DNA of 64,000 nucleotides from Duganella sp. BuS-21 (GTDB lineage Bacteria > Pseudomonadota > Gammaproteobacteria > Burkholderiales > Burkholderiaceae_D). Of the stretch, positions 13,608-21,650 are shown piece after piece (position 1 is the stretch's first letter; each line of letters begins with the position of its first letter). The notes beneath the pieces were generated by a model. That model saw nothing but the letters and a program-made list of their open reading frames with translations, was not told where the DNA came from and searched no databases. A program made the position numbers and the translations under genes. Location: positions 2,728,001-2,792,000 of the forward strand of contig CP097466.1 in the NCBI GenBank assembly GCA_041874725.1, read 5' to 3'.

Positions 13608-14657
13608 ATGATAAATAAAAAAGATAAGCCGTCAGACTTCGATGGTTTGGTATTGAATGGGATTGACTTTCTCGAAAAGGCGATAACTCAATTAAATATT
13701 GAACCCAAGTATTCAGTAATTAATTTTTACACTGCGGTAGAGATATTGCTTAAAGCTCCGCTTGTGAAAGAACACTGGTATCTTGTGGTTGTCGGAAAGC
13801 CAGACCGGCAAGCCTATGAGGCTGGCAATTTTATGTCTGTCTCGTTCGATGAAGCTTGCGACCGTCTGGCAAGCTCTTTAAAGAAGCCCTTGGCAGCAAG
13901 CGCTAGGAAAGCTTTTGATGCTGTACGTGAGCATCGCAATCGTATGGTTCACTTCTATCATACTGGCATTGACGGTAAGCAGCGAGAGGCGATAAAGCTT
14001 GAGCAAGCGCAAGCTTGGTTTGAACTAAACAGGTTCGTTACCGATGTTTGGCGTGATGAATTCAAACCTTATCTTAGAGAGTTTAGAAGGATGGAGAGCG
14101 GGTTAATCGCTAATAACCATTATGCTAAAGCGAAGTATGAAAGTCTAAAAAACAAAATCGAAGGCATGAAGAAGGGCGGGGCAACCTTCGAGCTATGCCC
14201 ATCATGTGGCACCGATGCATGCATAACCACTGAGCCAGCAGATCGGCTGAGAACTTTCAATTGTCTGGTTTGTTTTTATACCGACACCGTACTTGAGATT
14301 GATTGTCCACAATGTGGATCGAAGCAACAGCTTAAACCATACGAAGGATTCATTTGCAGTGAGTGCGAACATGCAGTCCCCGAGGACGGTATATTCGATT
14401 TGGTCGACGAGTGTGTGGTCCGTGGCACAAAGGACGATTTTGATAGCAATACGCCAGCGAACTGCGATGAATGTCAGGGCTATCACACCGTCTGTGAATT
14501 TGGCGATGGGTATTTATGTTCAAACTGTTTTTCCTATTTCGACACGCTAAGCTCCTGTGGATGGTGTAATGATCCACGAACGACTCATGATGAAGATAGC
14601 TATGTCACTGGTTGCGAGTTTTGTGAAGGATATGCAGGGCATCACGCCAATGATTGA
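13608..14657 (+). CDS. HEPN-like domain fused to multiple zinc ribbons (cargo gene 2)
   Basis: From ATG 13608 the product is 349 residues; a TTG at 13578 is the alternative. The N-terminal half is helical (NGIDFLEKAITQL, INFYTAVEILLKAPLV) and holds REHRNRMVHFYH, an exact RNxxxH at about residues 110-115. That is the hallmark of HEPN RNase-type domains. The C-terminal half has eight CxxC knuckles (about 197, 219, 233, 250, 286, 304, 317 and 336), enough for four zinc sites. HEPN proteins are often toxins or abortive-infection effectors; that role here is inference. Low GC and position in the element mark it as transferred cargo. Confidence 0.7.
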   Translation: MINKKDKPSDFDGLVLNGIDFLEKAITQLNIEPKYSVINFYTAVEILLKAPLVKEHWYLVVVGKPDRQAYEAGNFMSVSFDEACDRLASSLKKPLAASARKAFDAVREHRNRMVHFYHTGIDGKQREAIKLEQAQAWFELNRFVTDVWRDEFKPYLREFRRMESGLIANNHYAKAKYESLKNKIEGMKKGGATFELCPSCGTDACITTEPADRLRTFNCLVCFYTDTVLEIDCPQCGSKQQLKPYEGFICSECEHAVPEDGIFDLVDECVVRGTKDDFDSNTPANCDECQGYHTVCEFGDGYLCSNCFSYFDTLSSCGWCNDPRTTHDEDSYVTGCEFCEGYAGHHAND

Positions 14658-14835
14658 TTAGTTCGCCACTGCCTCACAAAAAAATTCTCAAGGTGCACCG
14701 CGTCGTTTAATGGGGCGCTGGCCCGGTGAATATCGCCCTAGGCGGGTTTTAAAAATATCTGTACGCGTTTGCTGGCGCGGTAGACAGCATTGCACTGCCC
14801 GGAGGTGAGAGGCCCGCTACGTGCCTTTATTAGCG
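14658..14835. other. intergenic stretch between cargo pair and resolvase
   Basis: The 178 bases between the convergent HEPN and resolvase genes hold no ORF. A short A-run (AAAAAAATTCT, 14690s) and an AT-rich patch (TTTTAAAAATATCTG, about 14747-14761) are visible, but I find no clear terminator hairpin. Confidence 0.5.
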
Positions 14836-15429
14836 TCAGCCAGCGCAGTAGCGTTTCACGGTAGCGACCGAGATAGCGAAGTGTTCGGCAGTGGCCGCTA
14901 TGCTCTTGCCGTGTTCAGCACGCCACGCCTTCACCTCAACCGGGTTCAGCGTCTTGCTGCGCCCCTTGTAGCGCCCGTCCTGCGTGGCCTTGGCTACCTC
15001 AATACCACGCTTCTGCATCTCACGGCGGTTCAGGTAGTCGGCTTCGCCCTGCGCGGCCATGAAGGCCAGCACAGCATCACGAGTAGCCTTCAACATCGGC
15101 TCAGTAGCAGTGCCGTCAAACTCCATGCCGTTCAGGGTGCAGACCACCTTGACGCCCATCTTCATCAGGCTTTGCATGACGGAGTGTAGTTCGTCGTAGC
15201 GACGGCTGATGCGGTCTAACCAGCGCACGTACAGCACACCACCATCAGACAGCTTGTCCATGACACGCTTCCACTCTGCGCGGTCGGTAGGCGCTACATG
15301 GTAGCCGCTCACGCCTTCATCAATGTGTACGTGCTTCGGCTGTACGCCATGCTTGGCTGCGTCATCGTACTGGCTCGCGCTGGTCTGCCCTTCGGTGGTG
15401 CTAATGCGTCCGTAGTAGATAGTTTTCAT
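14836..15429 (-). CDS. serine recombinase (resolvase/invertase family)
   Basis: The 197-residue protein has the resolvase catalytic domain at 1-140: YYGRISTTEGQT with the nucleophile Ser near residue 10, then HIDEGVSGYHVAPTDRAEWKRVM, YVRWLDRISRRYDE and the E-helix region, followed by a DNA-binding helix-turn-helix (SIAATAEHFAISVATVKRYC). It belongs to the small resolvase/DNA-invertase class, which cuts DNA through a phosphoserine link. An inverted-repeat cluster sits just upstream (15436-15570) and could be its site. Confidence 0.92.
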   Translation of the reverse strand: MKTIYYGRISTTEGQTSASQYDDAAKHGVQPKHVHIDEGVSGYHVAPTDRAEWKRVMDKLSDGGVLYVRWLDRISRRYDELHSVMQSLMKMGVKVVCTLNGMEFDGTATEPMLKATRDAVLAFMAAQGEADYLNRREMQKRGIEVAKATQDGRYKGRSKTLNPVEVKAWRAEHGKSIAATAEHFAISVATVKRYCAG

Positions 15430-15435
15430 GATTGC

Positions 15436-15570
15436 TTGGCTCGGTTAGGTATATGGCTCAATAATATGATCTAGCTCACATACAGTCAACCCTACTGAGC
15501 TATCTTAACGACCGTTGTTGCTTGGTGCAGACAGGTAGACCCTTTTGAGCCATCTACAGCCTTGGCTCAA
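15436..15570. promoter_or_regulatory. cluster of TGGCTCA inverted repeats (candidate res site or operator)
   Basis: At least six half-sites related to TTGGCTCA occur in 135 bp upstream of the serine recombinase. Two make dyads: TAGCTCA...TGAGCTA (15472-15501) and TTGAGCCA...TGGCTCAA (15545-15570). Two more are direct copies at 15436 and 15454. Several dyads next to a resolvase gene are the layout of a res site, where subsites bind recombinase dimers. An operator for another regulator is also possible. Confidence 0.5.
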
Positions 15571-15609
15571 CGTGGTATCCTGTTGGCAATACAACAACCA
15601 CCTTGCATC

Positions 15610-15828
15610 ATGGAACAAGTCCTCTACCGCTTCACTCTTGCTGCTGCCGTGCTTTCGTCGCTGTTCTGCGCGTCTGCATTTGTAATCAATGTCGCGCAGC
15701 AAGGAAGCGACTCGGAGCGACTAGCAACCGCCGTGTTCACAGTGGCGTCACCCGTCGCCATTCTTGCAACCTTCTACATCCTGCGCTGGATCGTAGCTGG
15801 GCGATGGACGGCCAAGAAAGAGAACTGA
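15610..15828 (+). CDS. small two-helix membrane protein
   Basis: From ATG 15610 the product is 72 residues with two hydrophobic segments (LYRFTLAAAVLSSLFCASAF at about 5-23 and TVASPVAILATFYILRWIV at about 42-61) and a basic end. The start context has no strong ribosome site, and a longer frame opens at 15562. Small membrane proteins are common in mobile elements as holin-like or exclusion factors, but nothing in the sequence identifies the role. Confidence 0.45.
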   Translation: MEQVLYRFTLAAAVLSSLFCASAFVINVAQQGSDSERLATAVFTVASPVAILATFYILRWIVAGRWTAKKEN

Positions 15829-15952
15829 CCGACACGGTGGATAAAAGCTGTGGGCGAAAATTTGGCAGCCGCTATTTTAAGCACCAGAAACGACAAAGGC
15901 AGCACCACAACCCGGCGAAGGGTCATGCTGCTGCCTTGATGGTCTACCCGTC

Positions 15953-16429
15953 TCAAACTGGGCGGGTCAGGATGTTGCTGACGGTCTTGCTGTACCAACT
16001 GCCGTTGCTGGCTGTCGGTACGCTCATAGCGTTGAATTGCTCTGCAATCGCACGGATGCTCATGCCGGTTTGTCGCAAACGTTCGATGATAGGGCGCAGG
16101 CGCATTGCGAAGGCGTCAGCCTTGGCCTTGACGGCTGCTGCGCCTTTGGCCTGCGCTTCCTTCAAGTTCGTCCGGTTGCCGAACACTGCGCCTCGCTTCT
16201 TGGCTTCTGCCATCCCGGCCTTGGTTAGTTCGGAGAAGCTTGCCTTCTCGTGGATGCCATGAAGCTGCCAGTGATGGTCTTTGCACACGGTCAGGATGTT
16301 GTGGTCTTCATCAGGTCCGCCGAGAGAGCGGGGGATGATGTGATGCGTGTGTAGGCGGGTAGTGGCCTCGCAGTAATTGCACTTGCCTGCGCGCTTCTTG
16401 CCGAGCGCTGGTGATGTTGATGCTGTCAT
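15953..16429 (-). CDS. HNH protein fused to a recombinase-type C-terminal domain
   Basis: The 158-residue protein begins (GGAAGGA just upstream) with an HNH unit: CNYC at 17-20, HTHHIIPRSLGGPDEDHNIL and CKDHH near 50. The second half (about 95-155) reads KADAFAMRLRPIIERLRQTG, MSIRAIAEQFNAMSVPTASNG and WYSKTVSNIL. That pattern is typical of the segment following the catalytic domain in large serine recombinases. The fusion suggests a DNA-binding module attached to an HNH nickase. It overlaps the preceding 70-residue gene by four bases. Confidence 0.8.
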   Translation of the reverse strand: MTASTSPALGKKRAGKCNYCEATTRLHTHHIIPRSLGGPDEDHNILTVCKDHHWQLHGIHEKASFSELTKAGMAEAKKRGAVFGNRTNLKEAQAKGAAAVKAKADAFAMRLRPIIERLRQTGMSIRAIAEQFNAMSVPTASNGSWYSKTVSNILTRPV

Positions 16430-16638
16430 TCCTTCCGTCCTCCTTGTACGCTGTCTGCCAGCGCAATCAAATTTTGAATAACTTCACTACCTGTTCGTTT
16501 CGATGCTGCACCGAGGCGCTTGAGTGCTCCCCACGAAGCTGGCGGAAGCATGATGCAGCCACGCTCAAGGAGGCCGCTTTCGCCGTAGATGGTGCGTGCT
16601 GGCCGTGGCTCATGGAATGACGTGTACTTATCAAACAT
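16426..16638 (-). CDS. hypothetical small protein, ribbon-helix-helix-like
   Basis: This 70-residue ORF has GGAGAC about 9 bases before its ATG. It contains CIMLPPASWGALKRLGAASKRTGSEVIQNLIALAD, a strand followed by two helices, as in ribbon-helix-helix DNA-binding proteins; that reading is tentative. It overlaps its upstream neighbour by 8 bases and the downstream HNH gene by 4, so the three are translated together. Confidence 0.55.
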   Translation of the reverse strand: MFDKYTSFHEPRPARTIYGESGLLERGCIMLPPASWGALKRLGAASKRTGSEVIQNLIALADSVQGGRKE

Positions 16639-16912
16639 GGGCTGTCTCCTTGCTGATGCCTGCTACCTTGTCGGCTTCGATGAGCATCGATTCGATCAGG
16701 ATGCTAGTGCTGACGTGACTGGCGTTGCAGAGTCGCCAAGCAGCTTGCCATGCCTCTGACGACATGTAGATACTACGGCGCTCAAGTCGCGTACCAGATT
16801 CCAGTGTGACTAGAGTTCGGTTAGTGCCGGGAATCCGTTGGAACGGTCGCTGGCGTAAGTTTGTCTGTTGTGTCGTGGACGGGCTGACTTGCTCGAACAA
16901 TGCTGCTTTCAT
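16631..16912 (-). CDS. hypothetical small protein, ribbon-helix-helix-like
   Basis: From ATG 16912 (AGGAAAT just upstream) the product is 93 residues; a GTG at 16939 is possible. The C-terminal half, RRSIYMSSEAWQAAWRLCNASHVSTSILIESMLIEAD, again looks like a strand-helix-helix unit, making it a possible distant relative of the 70-residue neighbour it overlaps. Function unknown. Confidence 0.55.
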   Translation of the reverse strand: MKAALFEQVSPSTTQQTNLRQRPFQRIPGTNRTLVTLESGTRLERRSIYMSSEAWQAAWRLCNASHVSTSILIESMLIEADKVAGISKETAHV

Positions 16913-17063
16913 TTGATTTCCTTTATTTGAGCCTGCCACCGACGTGACGAAACACGCGGACGTGATGCGTGAACCGGGTGAACGGAAACGGCGATGGCAG
17001 GTGATTGTTTACTTCGATGCCCGGATGGGCGTGGTACGCGCTGTGAAGCGGTAGGGGACTTGC

Positions 17064-17495
17064 TTAGACGATCTTGGCTGCTTGGTCTTTCAGCTTACGC
17101 AGAGCCTTGGTCTGTTCTTCAATTTCAGCGTCCAGCTTGGCTTTCGCTGCGTCACGCTGGATGTCGGCCATCAGCTTGTGGGCTGCTGCTTCTACTTCGC
17201 GGTCGTGGGCCGCTTGCTGCATGGCGATGGCGTCGGTAGTTGAGTTCGTCGCCTTCTGTACTGCTGTCTGGTCAGGTGTTCCCAGTACGAGGGTGACGGC
17301 AAGTTGGCCGGTGGCAGGGAAGAACTCTGGGTCGATGTCCGGGCTGAACACGTAGCCCGAACGGATGTGAACCGCTGCTTGGGCGAGCGCTGCGGCGCTG
17401 TAGTCCATGTACTTGATGATGTACGGCTTGTTCTGGACTGCCGGGGTTGTTACTGCTGCTGGTGCTTCTACTGCTGGTGCTGCTGCTTTAGTCAT
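17064..17495 (-). CDS. hypothetical protein with C-terminal coiled coil
   Basis: The 143-residue product starts with an alanine/proline-rich segment, has a central region YIIKYMDYSAAALAQAAVHI, and ends in a charged, heptad-rich helix (MADIQRDAAKAKLDAEIEEQ and on) that probably forms a coiled coil. AAAGGA precedes the ATG. It overlaps the upstream 79-residue gene by 8 bases. No family is recognised. Confidence 0.6.
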   Translation of the reverse strand: MTKAAAPAVEAPAAVTTPAVQNKPYIIKYMDYSAAALAQAAVHIRSGYVFSPDIDPEFFPATGQLAVTLVLGTPDQTAVQKATNSTTDAIAMQQAAHDREVEAAAHKLMADIQRDAAKAKLDAEIEEQTKALRKLKDQAAKIV

Positions 17496-17727
17496 GGTTT
17501 GATTCCTTTGTTGGCTTGTTTAAGGTGTTACGGATGTAGTCTGAAACTCGGTGACGGTTCCACTCCAACCCACTGGCTGTCTGGAAGCCTGCTTTGGTCA
17601 GGTGGTTGGCGATAATGCGTAGCGACGCTACCGGACGTAGTGTGCTGATAATGCTGCTGACGGCGGTGTAGAAGTCGTCGTTATTCAGGCGACCGCCGAA
17701 GCTTGGTGCTGCTTGGAACGCGGGCAT
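17488..17727 (-). CDS. small protein resembling the post-catalytic segment of serine recombinases
   Basis: The 79-residue product has AAGGAG upstream of its ATG. It contains RPVASLRIIANHLTKAGFQTASGLEWNRHRVSDYIRNTL, the same 'recombinase' helix-turn-helix-like pattern seen in the C-terminal half of the HNH fusion at 15953. No catalytic domain is attached. It may be a stand-alone DNA-binding accessory factor. Confidence 0.6.
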   Translation of the reverse strand: MPAFQAAPSFGGRLNNDDFYTAVSSIISTLRPVASLRIIANHLTKAGFQTASGLEWNRHRVSDYIRNTLNKPTKESNHD

Positions 17728-18743
17728 GGGTATGGCTCCTTGTTGATAAGATTGATCGGATGTTGGATGGGGAAACTGATGCTGCTGGAGGGGATTCGGA
17801 TAGGTGCGTGCTTCTGCCTACTTATACCAGCGATTATATAGTACGCGACCTTAGTTGTCAACTAAGCCCACAGTTCCCGGTATCTGTCAACAGATGATTG
17901 GAACTTCTTCGAGTTGCCATTGCTGAAAGCAGTCACTCCCCAGAGGTTCCCACCATGAACCGTGCAAGGGCAGTGCAGAAAAGCAGGGTTTCGCTAAAGC
18001 GGTAAGAGGGTTACGTACCCGTGTATGGAATTTTCCTCGTGCCGATGAAAACGCGATTTTGTTGAGCAAAGCCGTGCAGGAGGGCGAAATACGAAGTCGT
18101 GCAGTGGGTAGGTAGTATTGCTATGTGGCACTACTCTTACTTGCAAAAGTGTGGTAGATATGATACACTACACCCGAACGAGCGGGAGCGAGTGAGGGTA
18201 TGTAGTTTACTACTTAAGTAATACTATATATGAATATGTAATATAACTTAAGGTATAACTAAGTATTTTTATATTAGGAGTGGTAAGTGAGTAGTAAGGT
18301 TTATCACTAAGTTATACGCAAAGCTATAAACATAAAGTTGTACTACATAAGTTGTACTACATAAGACCAAACCAAGCCTGTGCAGCTATCCCGGCGCAGG
18401 TCGCTGCCCACACTCCACCATCCCCGGCATTCCTGCCAACCAACACCCTTCCCATCAGGAGCGATTTAGAGGCTCTGCAAGCGATTTTCATGCCAAGGGT
18501 ATACGAGGGTCAGTGGGTCGAGAAGTCGTCTCTACGGGGCTATGCGCGAGCCGTAGGCCCATCTTTGATCGGTGGCAAGCGTCGGTGGTCGTTCAGAATG
18601 GATTGACAGGGTTTTACTGAACTCTCAGTAAATGCAAAATTGGCACTGCCCAGAAAATTCTGGGCATCTACAAGTCAGGGGAGTGTGCTGCGAGAAGCGT
18701 ACAGGGCTGGGTAGCCCGGTAGCTGGATAGCAGGGTTAGGCCA
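17728..18743. other. 1-kb mostly non-coding region with an AT-rich core
   Basis: No convincing gene fills this kilobase. Positions about 18130-18365 are sharply AT-rich. They include the 10-bp palindrome TACTTAAGTA (18211-18220), other CTTAAG-type words, and two head-to-tail copies of the 14-mer GTTGTACTACATAA (18337-18364). This fits a control region or a replication-origin-like sequence, but no replication gene was recognised. A weak plus-strand ORF (18352-18606) is listed separately; a 60-codon minus ORF at 17887 was rejected. Confidence 0.5.
18352..18606 (+). CDS. possible small protein (doubtful)
   Basis: The 84-residue frame begins within the tandem 14-mers. Its last third, VYEGQWVEKSSLRGYARAVG and PSLIGGKRRWSFRMD, looks like a compact basic unit that could bind DNA, in the manner of short excisionase-like proteins. 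There is no clear ribosome site and no recognised family, so it may be a chance frame. Confidence 0.25.
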   Translation: MYYIRPNQACAAIPAQVAAHTPPSPAFLPTNTLPIRSDLEALQAIFMPRVYEGQWVEKSSLRGYARAVGPSLIGGKRRWSFRMD

Positions 18744-19334
18744 CTACTTGCCGGTCGTGGCCCGTAACACGTCCACTGATTGCCAGTAGAGGCGATTACC
18801 TGTGCGAGTTGGCTGCAAGGGACCAGTCCCGTTGCTGGCCCAGTTTCGCAGGGTCTGCGGATGGCACTTCAAGTACGCCGCTGCTTCGGCTGTGGTCAGT
18901 GCGATGCCGGGAACCAGCGGTGCAAGTCCGAGAGCGAGCAACGGCGGCAGTGGAGCCGCTTCCGGCTCGGGTGGTGCTGGTGGCGGTGCTTCGTGCGTCA
19001 TGGCGTCAGTCAGCCACGGCAGGGACGTATCTGTAAGTTTGCAGAGGTCGCCAGCCGATGCGATGGCCTGATGGCCCAGTTCGTACCGCCGTCGGGCTGT
19101 AGGGAACTTGTCGGCCTCCCAGTTGATCGATAGGCTCATGGTCAGTCGCAGAAGTTGCGCGGCTGCCTGCTCGACTGCGGTAGCGGTCGCAGAAGCGAGG
19201 GCGAGAATAGCAGCACCGTAGAGGGCATAGTGATAATCGTCCGTGGTCGCATGCTTCTGCTTCCGTGTTTGCTGCGCCCGTGGGAGGTGGTCTACAGCGA
19301 AGTCCCGAAGGGCGGTCAGTTTGATGGCTTCCAT
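18744..19334 (-). CDS. excisionase-like HTH protein downstream of the integrase
   Basis: The 196-residue protein ends in a MerR/excisionase-type winged helix: IALTTAEAAAYLKCHPQTLR, NWASNGTGPL, TRTGNRLYWQSVDVLRATTG (about 145-196). The first 110 residues are helical and unrecognised, joined by a proline/alanine-rich linker. Its start overlaps the integrase end by 19 bases, so the two are translated from one message, as for int/xis pairs; the excisionase role is inferred from that. Confidence 0.75.
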   Translation of the reverse strand: MEAIKLTALRDFAVDHLPRAQQTRKQKHATTDDYHYALYGAAILALASATATAVEQAAAQLLRLTMSLSINWEADKFPTARRRYELGHQAIASAGDLCKLTDTSLPWLTDAMTHEAPPPAPPEPEAAPLPPLLALGLAPLVPGIALTTAEAAAYLKCHPQTLRNWASNGTGPLQPTRTGNRLYWQSVDVLRATTGK

Positions 19335-20605
19335 GCTACTCGTGCTTCTTCCAGTATCCAGTGTTCAATCTTGACATGCCAGTATCGAAGCATGTCGATG
19401 GGGCGGCGCTTGTAGTGCTTTTCAGCTAAGGCGCTCGGCTTGTGGCCGTTGATCTGCGCGACGACGCCTACCGGCACGTGCAGCCATTCCGTCAGTGTAC
19501 CAAATGACCGGCGTAGGCCGTGAATGGTCAGGTGAGGTAAGCCAGCCGCCTTCAATGCCTTGCCGTGAGCGTCCTTTGGTTCTTCAATGTGGCCTGATTC
19601 AGACTGCGTACTGGCGAAGACCCACTCATTGATCCGTGGCAGGTTGTAGAGCAAGATGGACAGGTAGGGTGGCAGCGGAATCTCCCGGTTGCCTTCCACC
19701 TTGTCGCCTATGAGCATCTTGTTCCACTCGAAATCAACGTTCTCCCAGCGTAGTTCGGTCAGTTCAGTCCGTCGCGCACCTGTCAGCAGAAGAGCTTGCA
19801 AATAGACCGAGCGAGTTTTGTTGTTCAGGCCGAGTACACCAGCGAACCATGCTTGAAGCTGTTCGCGTTGTAGGCTGTCTCCATGCTTGGCTTCCGGTGA
19901 CGGGGTGGCGTCACGCACCTTGCGAGCGGTGTACGCGCCTTTCGGAATGATGTCTCGGTAGACTTCTACATCATCGGCCCAGCGAATGAAGGCGCGGAGG
20001 ATGCGAAAGCTTTGTGCTGCGCTGGTGGCGCGAGTTTCGGCTTCCTTTGTCATCCAATCTGCAATCCGGTCGCTGGTCAAATCAGCCAAGCGTACATCCA
20101 TCAAGGCGTACAGCGGCCCAGTGACAGTTTTTCCCTTGCCGCGCTTCTTGTCCTTCCCGCCTTCCGCTGACAGGTTGACATGGTTGTTATAGTGGCCGTC
20201 GCTCCACATAGGCTTGCGGTCGGCAAGGTAGGTCGGCCACACGTCGCCAAGGGTGACGGACTCTCGGGTGACGGTTCGGGCCTGCTCTGCCTTGGCGGAA
20301 GCTTCCAAGGTGCGTTTGGTTGCCTCTACCTCACGCGGGTCTTGCCCCTTGTCGGTCATTAACTTGTACAGGCGTGCCTGTTCCCGTGCGTCAGGAAGCT
20401 TCCAAGTGTCCGGGGAGCCGATGGTTATGCGTGGGTCAATGCCAGCACCCCTGATCTTCGCCTGAAAGATATAGGTCTTGGTGCCTGACCGGGATGCACG
20501 TAGGGCGAGGCCGGGTGACTTCGTGTCCCAGAGGAAGGCTTGGGACTGTTCGGGTGGACAGGTGAATTCCTGCACCCGAAGGATGGTTAGATTTTCTTTC
20601 GCCAC
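19316..20605 (-). CDS. int: tyrosine-type site-specific integrase
   Basis: The 429-residue protein starts at GTG and has an N-terminal arm-binding region (about 1-95), a SAM-like core-binding domain (about 115-215) and a C-terminal catalytic domain. Catalytic residues are visible: Arg in LLTGARRTELTELRW, HGLRRS with His and Arg, the GH of QINGHKPS and the nucleophile Tyr in KHYKRR. It lies beside the right attachment site, reads away from it, and would recombine the tRNA-Arg repeats. Confidence 0.95.
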   Translation of the reverse strand: MAKENLTILRVQEFTCPPEQSQAFLWDTKSPGLALRASRSGTKTYIFQAKIRGAGIDPRITIGSPDTWKLPDAREQARLYKLMTDKGQDPREVEATKRTLEASAKAEQARTVTRESVTLGDVWPTYLADRKPMWSDGHYNNHVNLSAEGGKDKKRGKGKTVTGPLYALMDVRLADLTSDRIADWMTKEAETRATSAAQSFRILRAFIRWADDVEVYRDIIPKGAYTARKVRDATPSPEAKHGDSLQREQLQAWFAGVLGLNNKTRSVYLQALLLTGARRTELTELRWENVDFEWNKMLIGDKVEGNREIPLPPYLSILLYNLPRINEWVFASTQSESGHIEEPKDAHGKALKAAGLPHLTIHGLRRSFGTLTEWLHVPVGVVAQINGHKPSALAEKHYKRRPIDMLRYWHVKIEHWILEEARVAWKPSN

Positions 20606-20621
20606 GCGATGTAATCCGATC

Positions 20622-20686
20622 TGTAAGCGCCTTGTAAGCGGAATCGAAGTATATCGGGGTATCTTGGATTATTCAACCTGTAAGCA
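20622..20686. promoter_or_regulatory. putative integrase arm-type sites, right end
   Basis: TGTAAGCG occurs at 20622-20629 and 20633-20640 with an 11-bp period, exactly as near the left end, and a variant TGTAAGCA lies at 20679-20686. They sit between the integrase start and the right att repeat, so they could also overlap the integrase promoter. Confidence 0.6.
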
Positions 20687-20765
20687 GATAATGGGTAATT
20701 CGTTGTTTTGTAAGGGTTTTGTATTTTAGGGGTAGGTCGGATTATGCAGGATTATGGCCTGTCTT

Positions 20766-20815
20766 TCAGCCTTCTAAGCTGAGGGTCGCTGGTTCGAACC
20801 CAGCTGGGCAGGCCA
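20766..20815 (+). repeat. right attachment site: duplicated 3' part of tRNA-Arg
   Basis: These 50 bases repeat tRNA-Arg from its anticodon arm to CCA. The first 22 bases are exact; the remaining 28 differ at three positions (A/G, T/C, T/C), of which the first and third change a T-stem A-T pair to G-C. The missing 5' half means it cannot make a tRNA. Confidence 0.92.
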
Positions 20816-21005
20816 TAAATCCAGATGCGATATGTTGCTACTACGGCTACAGCCCTGTGCGAGCTGTGACTTGGAAGCTACTCATCAATATCAATATGCA
20901 ATTTGCGCTGTGTTGCACTGTATATTAGTGTCATATCAGCCTCAGATGTTCTTGCTGACTACCCATGCTTTGTATTCGGTCGTGCCCACTGTCAGAGAGG
21001 AACAT

Positions 21006-21227
21006 ATGCGTACAAGGATAAATATCGAGATGTCGCAGGTGATCGCGAACGGCTTGGTGGTGGATGAGGTGGACGGTTCTGCGTCGGCATGGGCGTACCT
21101 GGAAGAGCACGGTATTCCGCTGCCAACTATTTTGCGTGTTCTGGTTTCCGAAAGTCGCCGCCGGGACAGCGATCCAGGGGGCCTTCCGCGCGGCACCTCC
21201 ATGGCCCAACATCAATCCAAGATGTAA
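21006..21227 (+). CDS. small hypothetical protein, paralogue A
   Basis: From ATG 21006 (AGAGAGG 5 bases upstream) the 73-residue product reads MRTRINIEMSQVIANGLVVD, then GSASAWAYLEEHGIPLPTIL and RVLVSE. It shares M-x-TRI-x3-M, the AWAY stretch and the ILRVL motif at the same spacing with the gene at 21651, so the two are paralogues. The family is not recognised. It lies just outside the right end of the integrative element. Confidence 0.65.
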   Translation: MRTRINIEMSQVIANGLVVDEVDGSASAWAYLEEHGIPLPTILRVLVSESRRRDSDPGGLPRGTSMAQHQSKM

Positions 21228-21334
21228 GTCACCTTGCAAAAATATTAATCATCCTCATATACTGTCAGTACACCCATGCTGATGCGGTAGCCACTTTGGT
21301 TTATGCCAAGCGATGTGCAGAACATGAGGTAAAT

Positions 21335-21541
21335 ATGCAGACATACAGTCCAGAAGGTATTGAAGCTTTTCGCGCCTACGCAGTTGCTGCGGAGGAGGAG
21401 CATCAAATGGCTCACGAGCTCGCTCAGTGCGCCAAAATTGAAAAGTATGCACTTCTTTCAGCTGATCTTTTCGCACGTGTCAACGCGGCGCGTTCTAAAA
21501 CTCTCGCGGCGTTCAAGGCTGTCGAGCGCTTCAAGATCTGA
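21335..21541 (+). CDS. small helical hypothetical protein
   Basis: The ATG at 21335 has GAGGTAA just upstream. The 68-residue product is alanine- and glutamate-rich and predicted all-helical (AFRAYAVAAEEEHQMAHELA, SADLFARVNAARSKTLAAFK). It lies between the two paralogous small genes on the same strand. No function can be given. Confidence 0.6.
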   Translation: MQTYSPEGIEAFRAYAVAAEEEHQMAHELAQCAKIEKYALLSADLFARVNAARSKTLAAFKAVERFKI

Positions 21542-21650
21542 TACCCCACCAGGCCGAAACCGGTCATGCGCCACCCACGGTGGCCCTTTTAGTCCCTACA
21601 ACTATAATTGGAGTCCACATGGATAGCACCGTGGGTTTTGACTGATCATC

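Noticed and set aside
17887..18069. 60-codon minus-strand ORF in the island's non-coding kilobase
   Set aside because: No ribosome site, no family and irregular composition.
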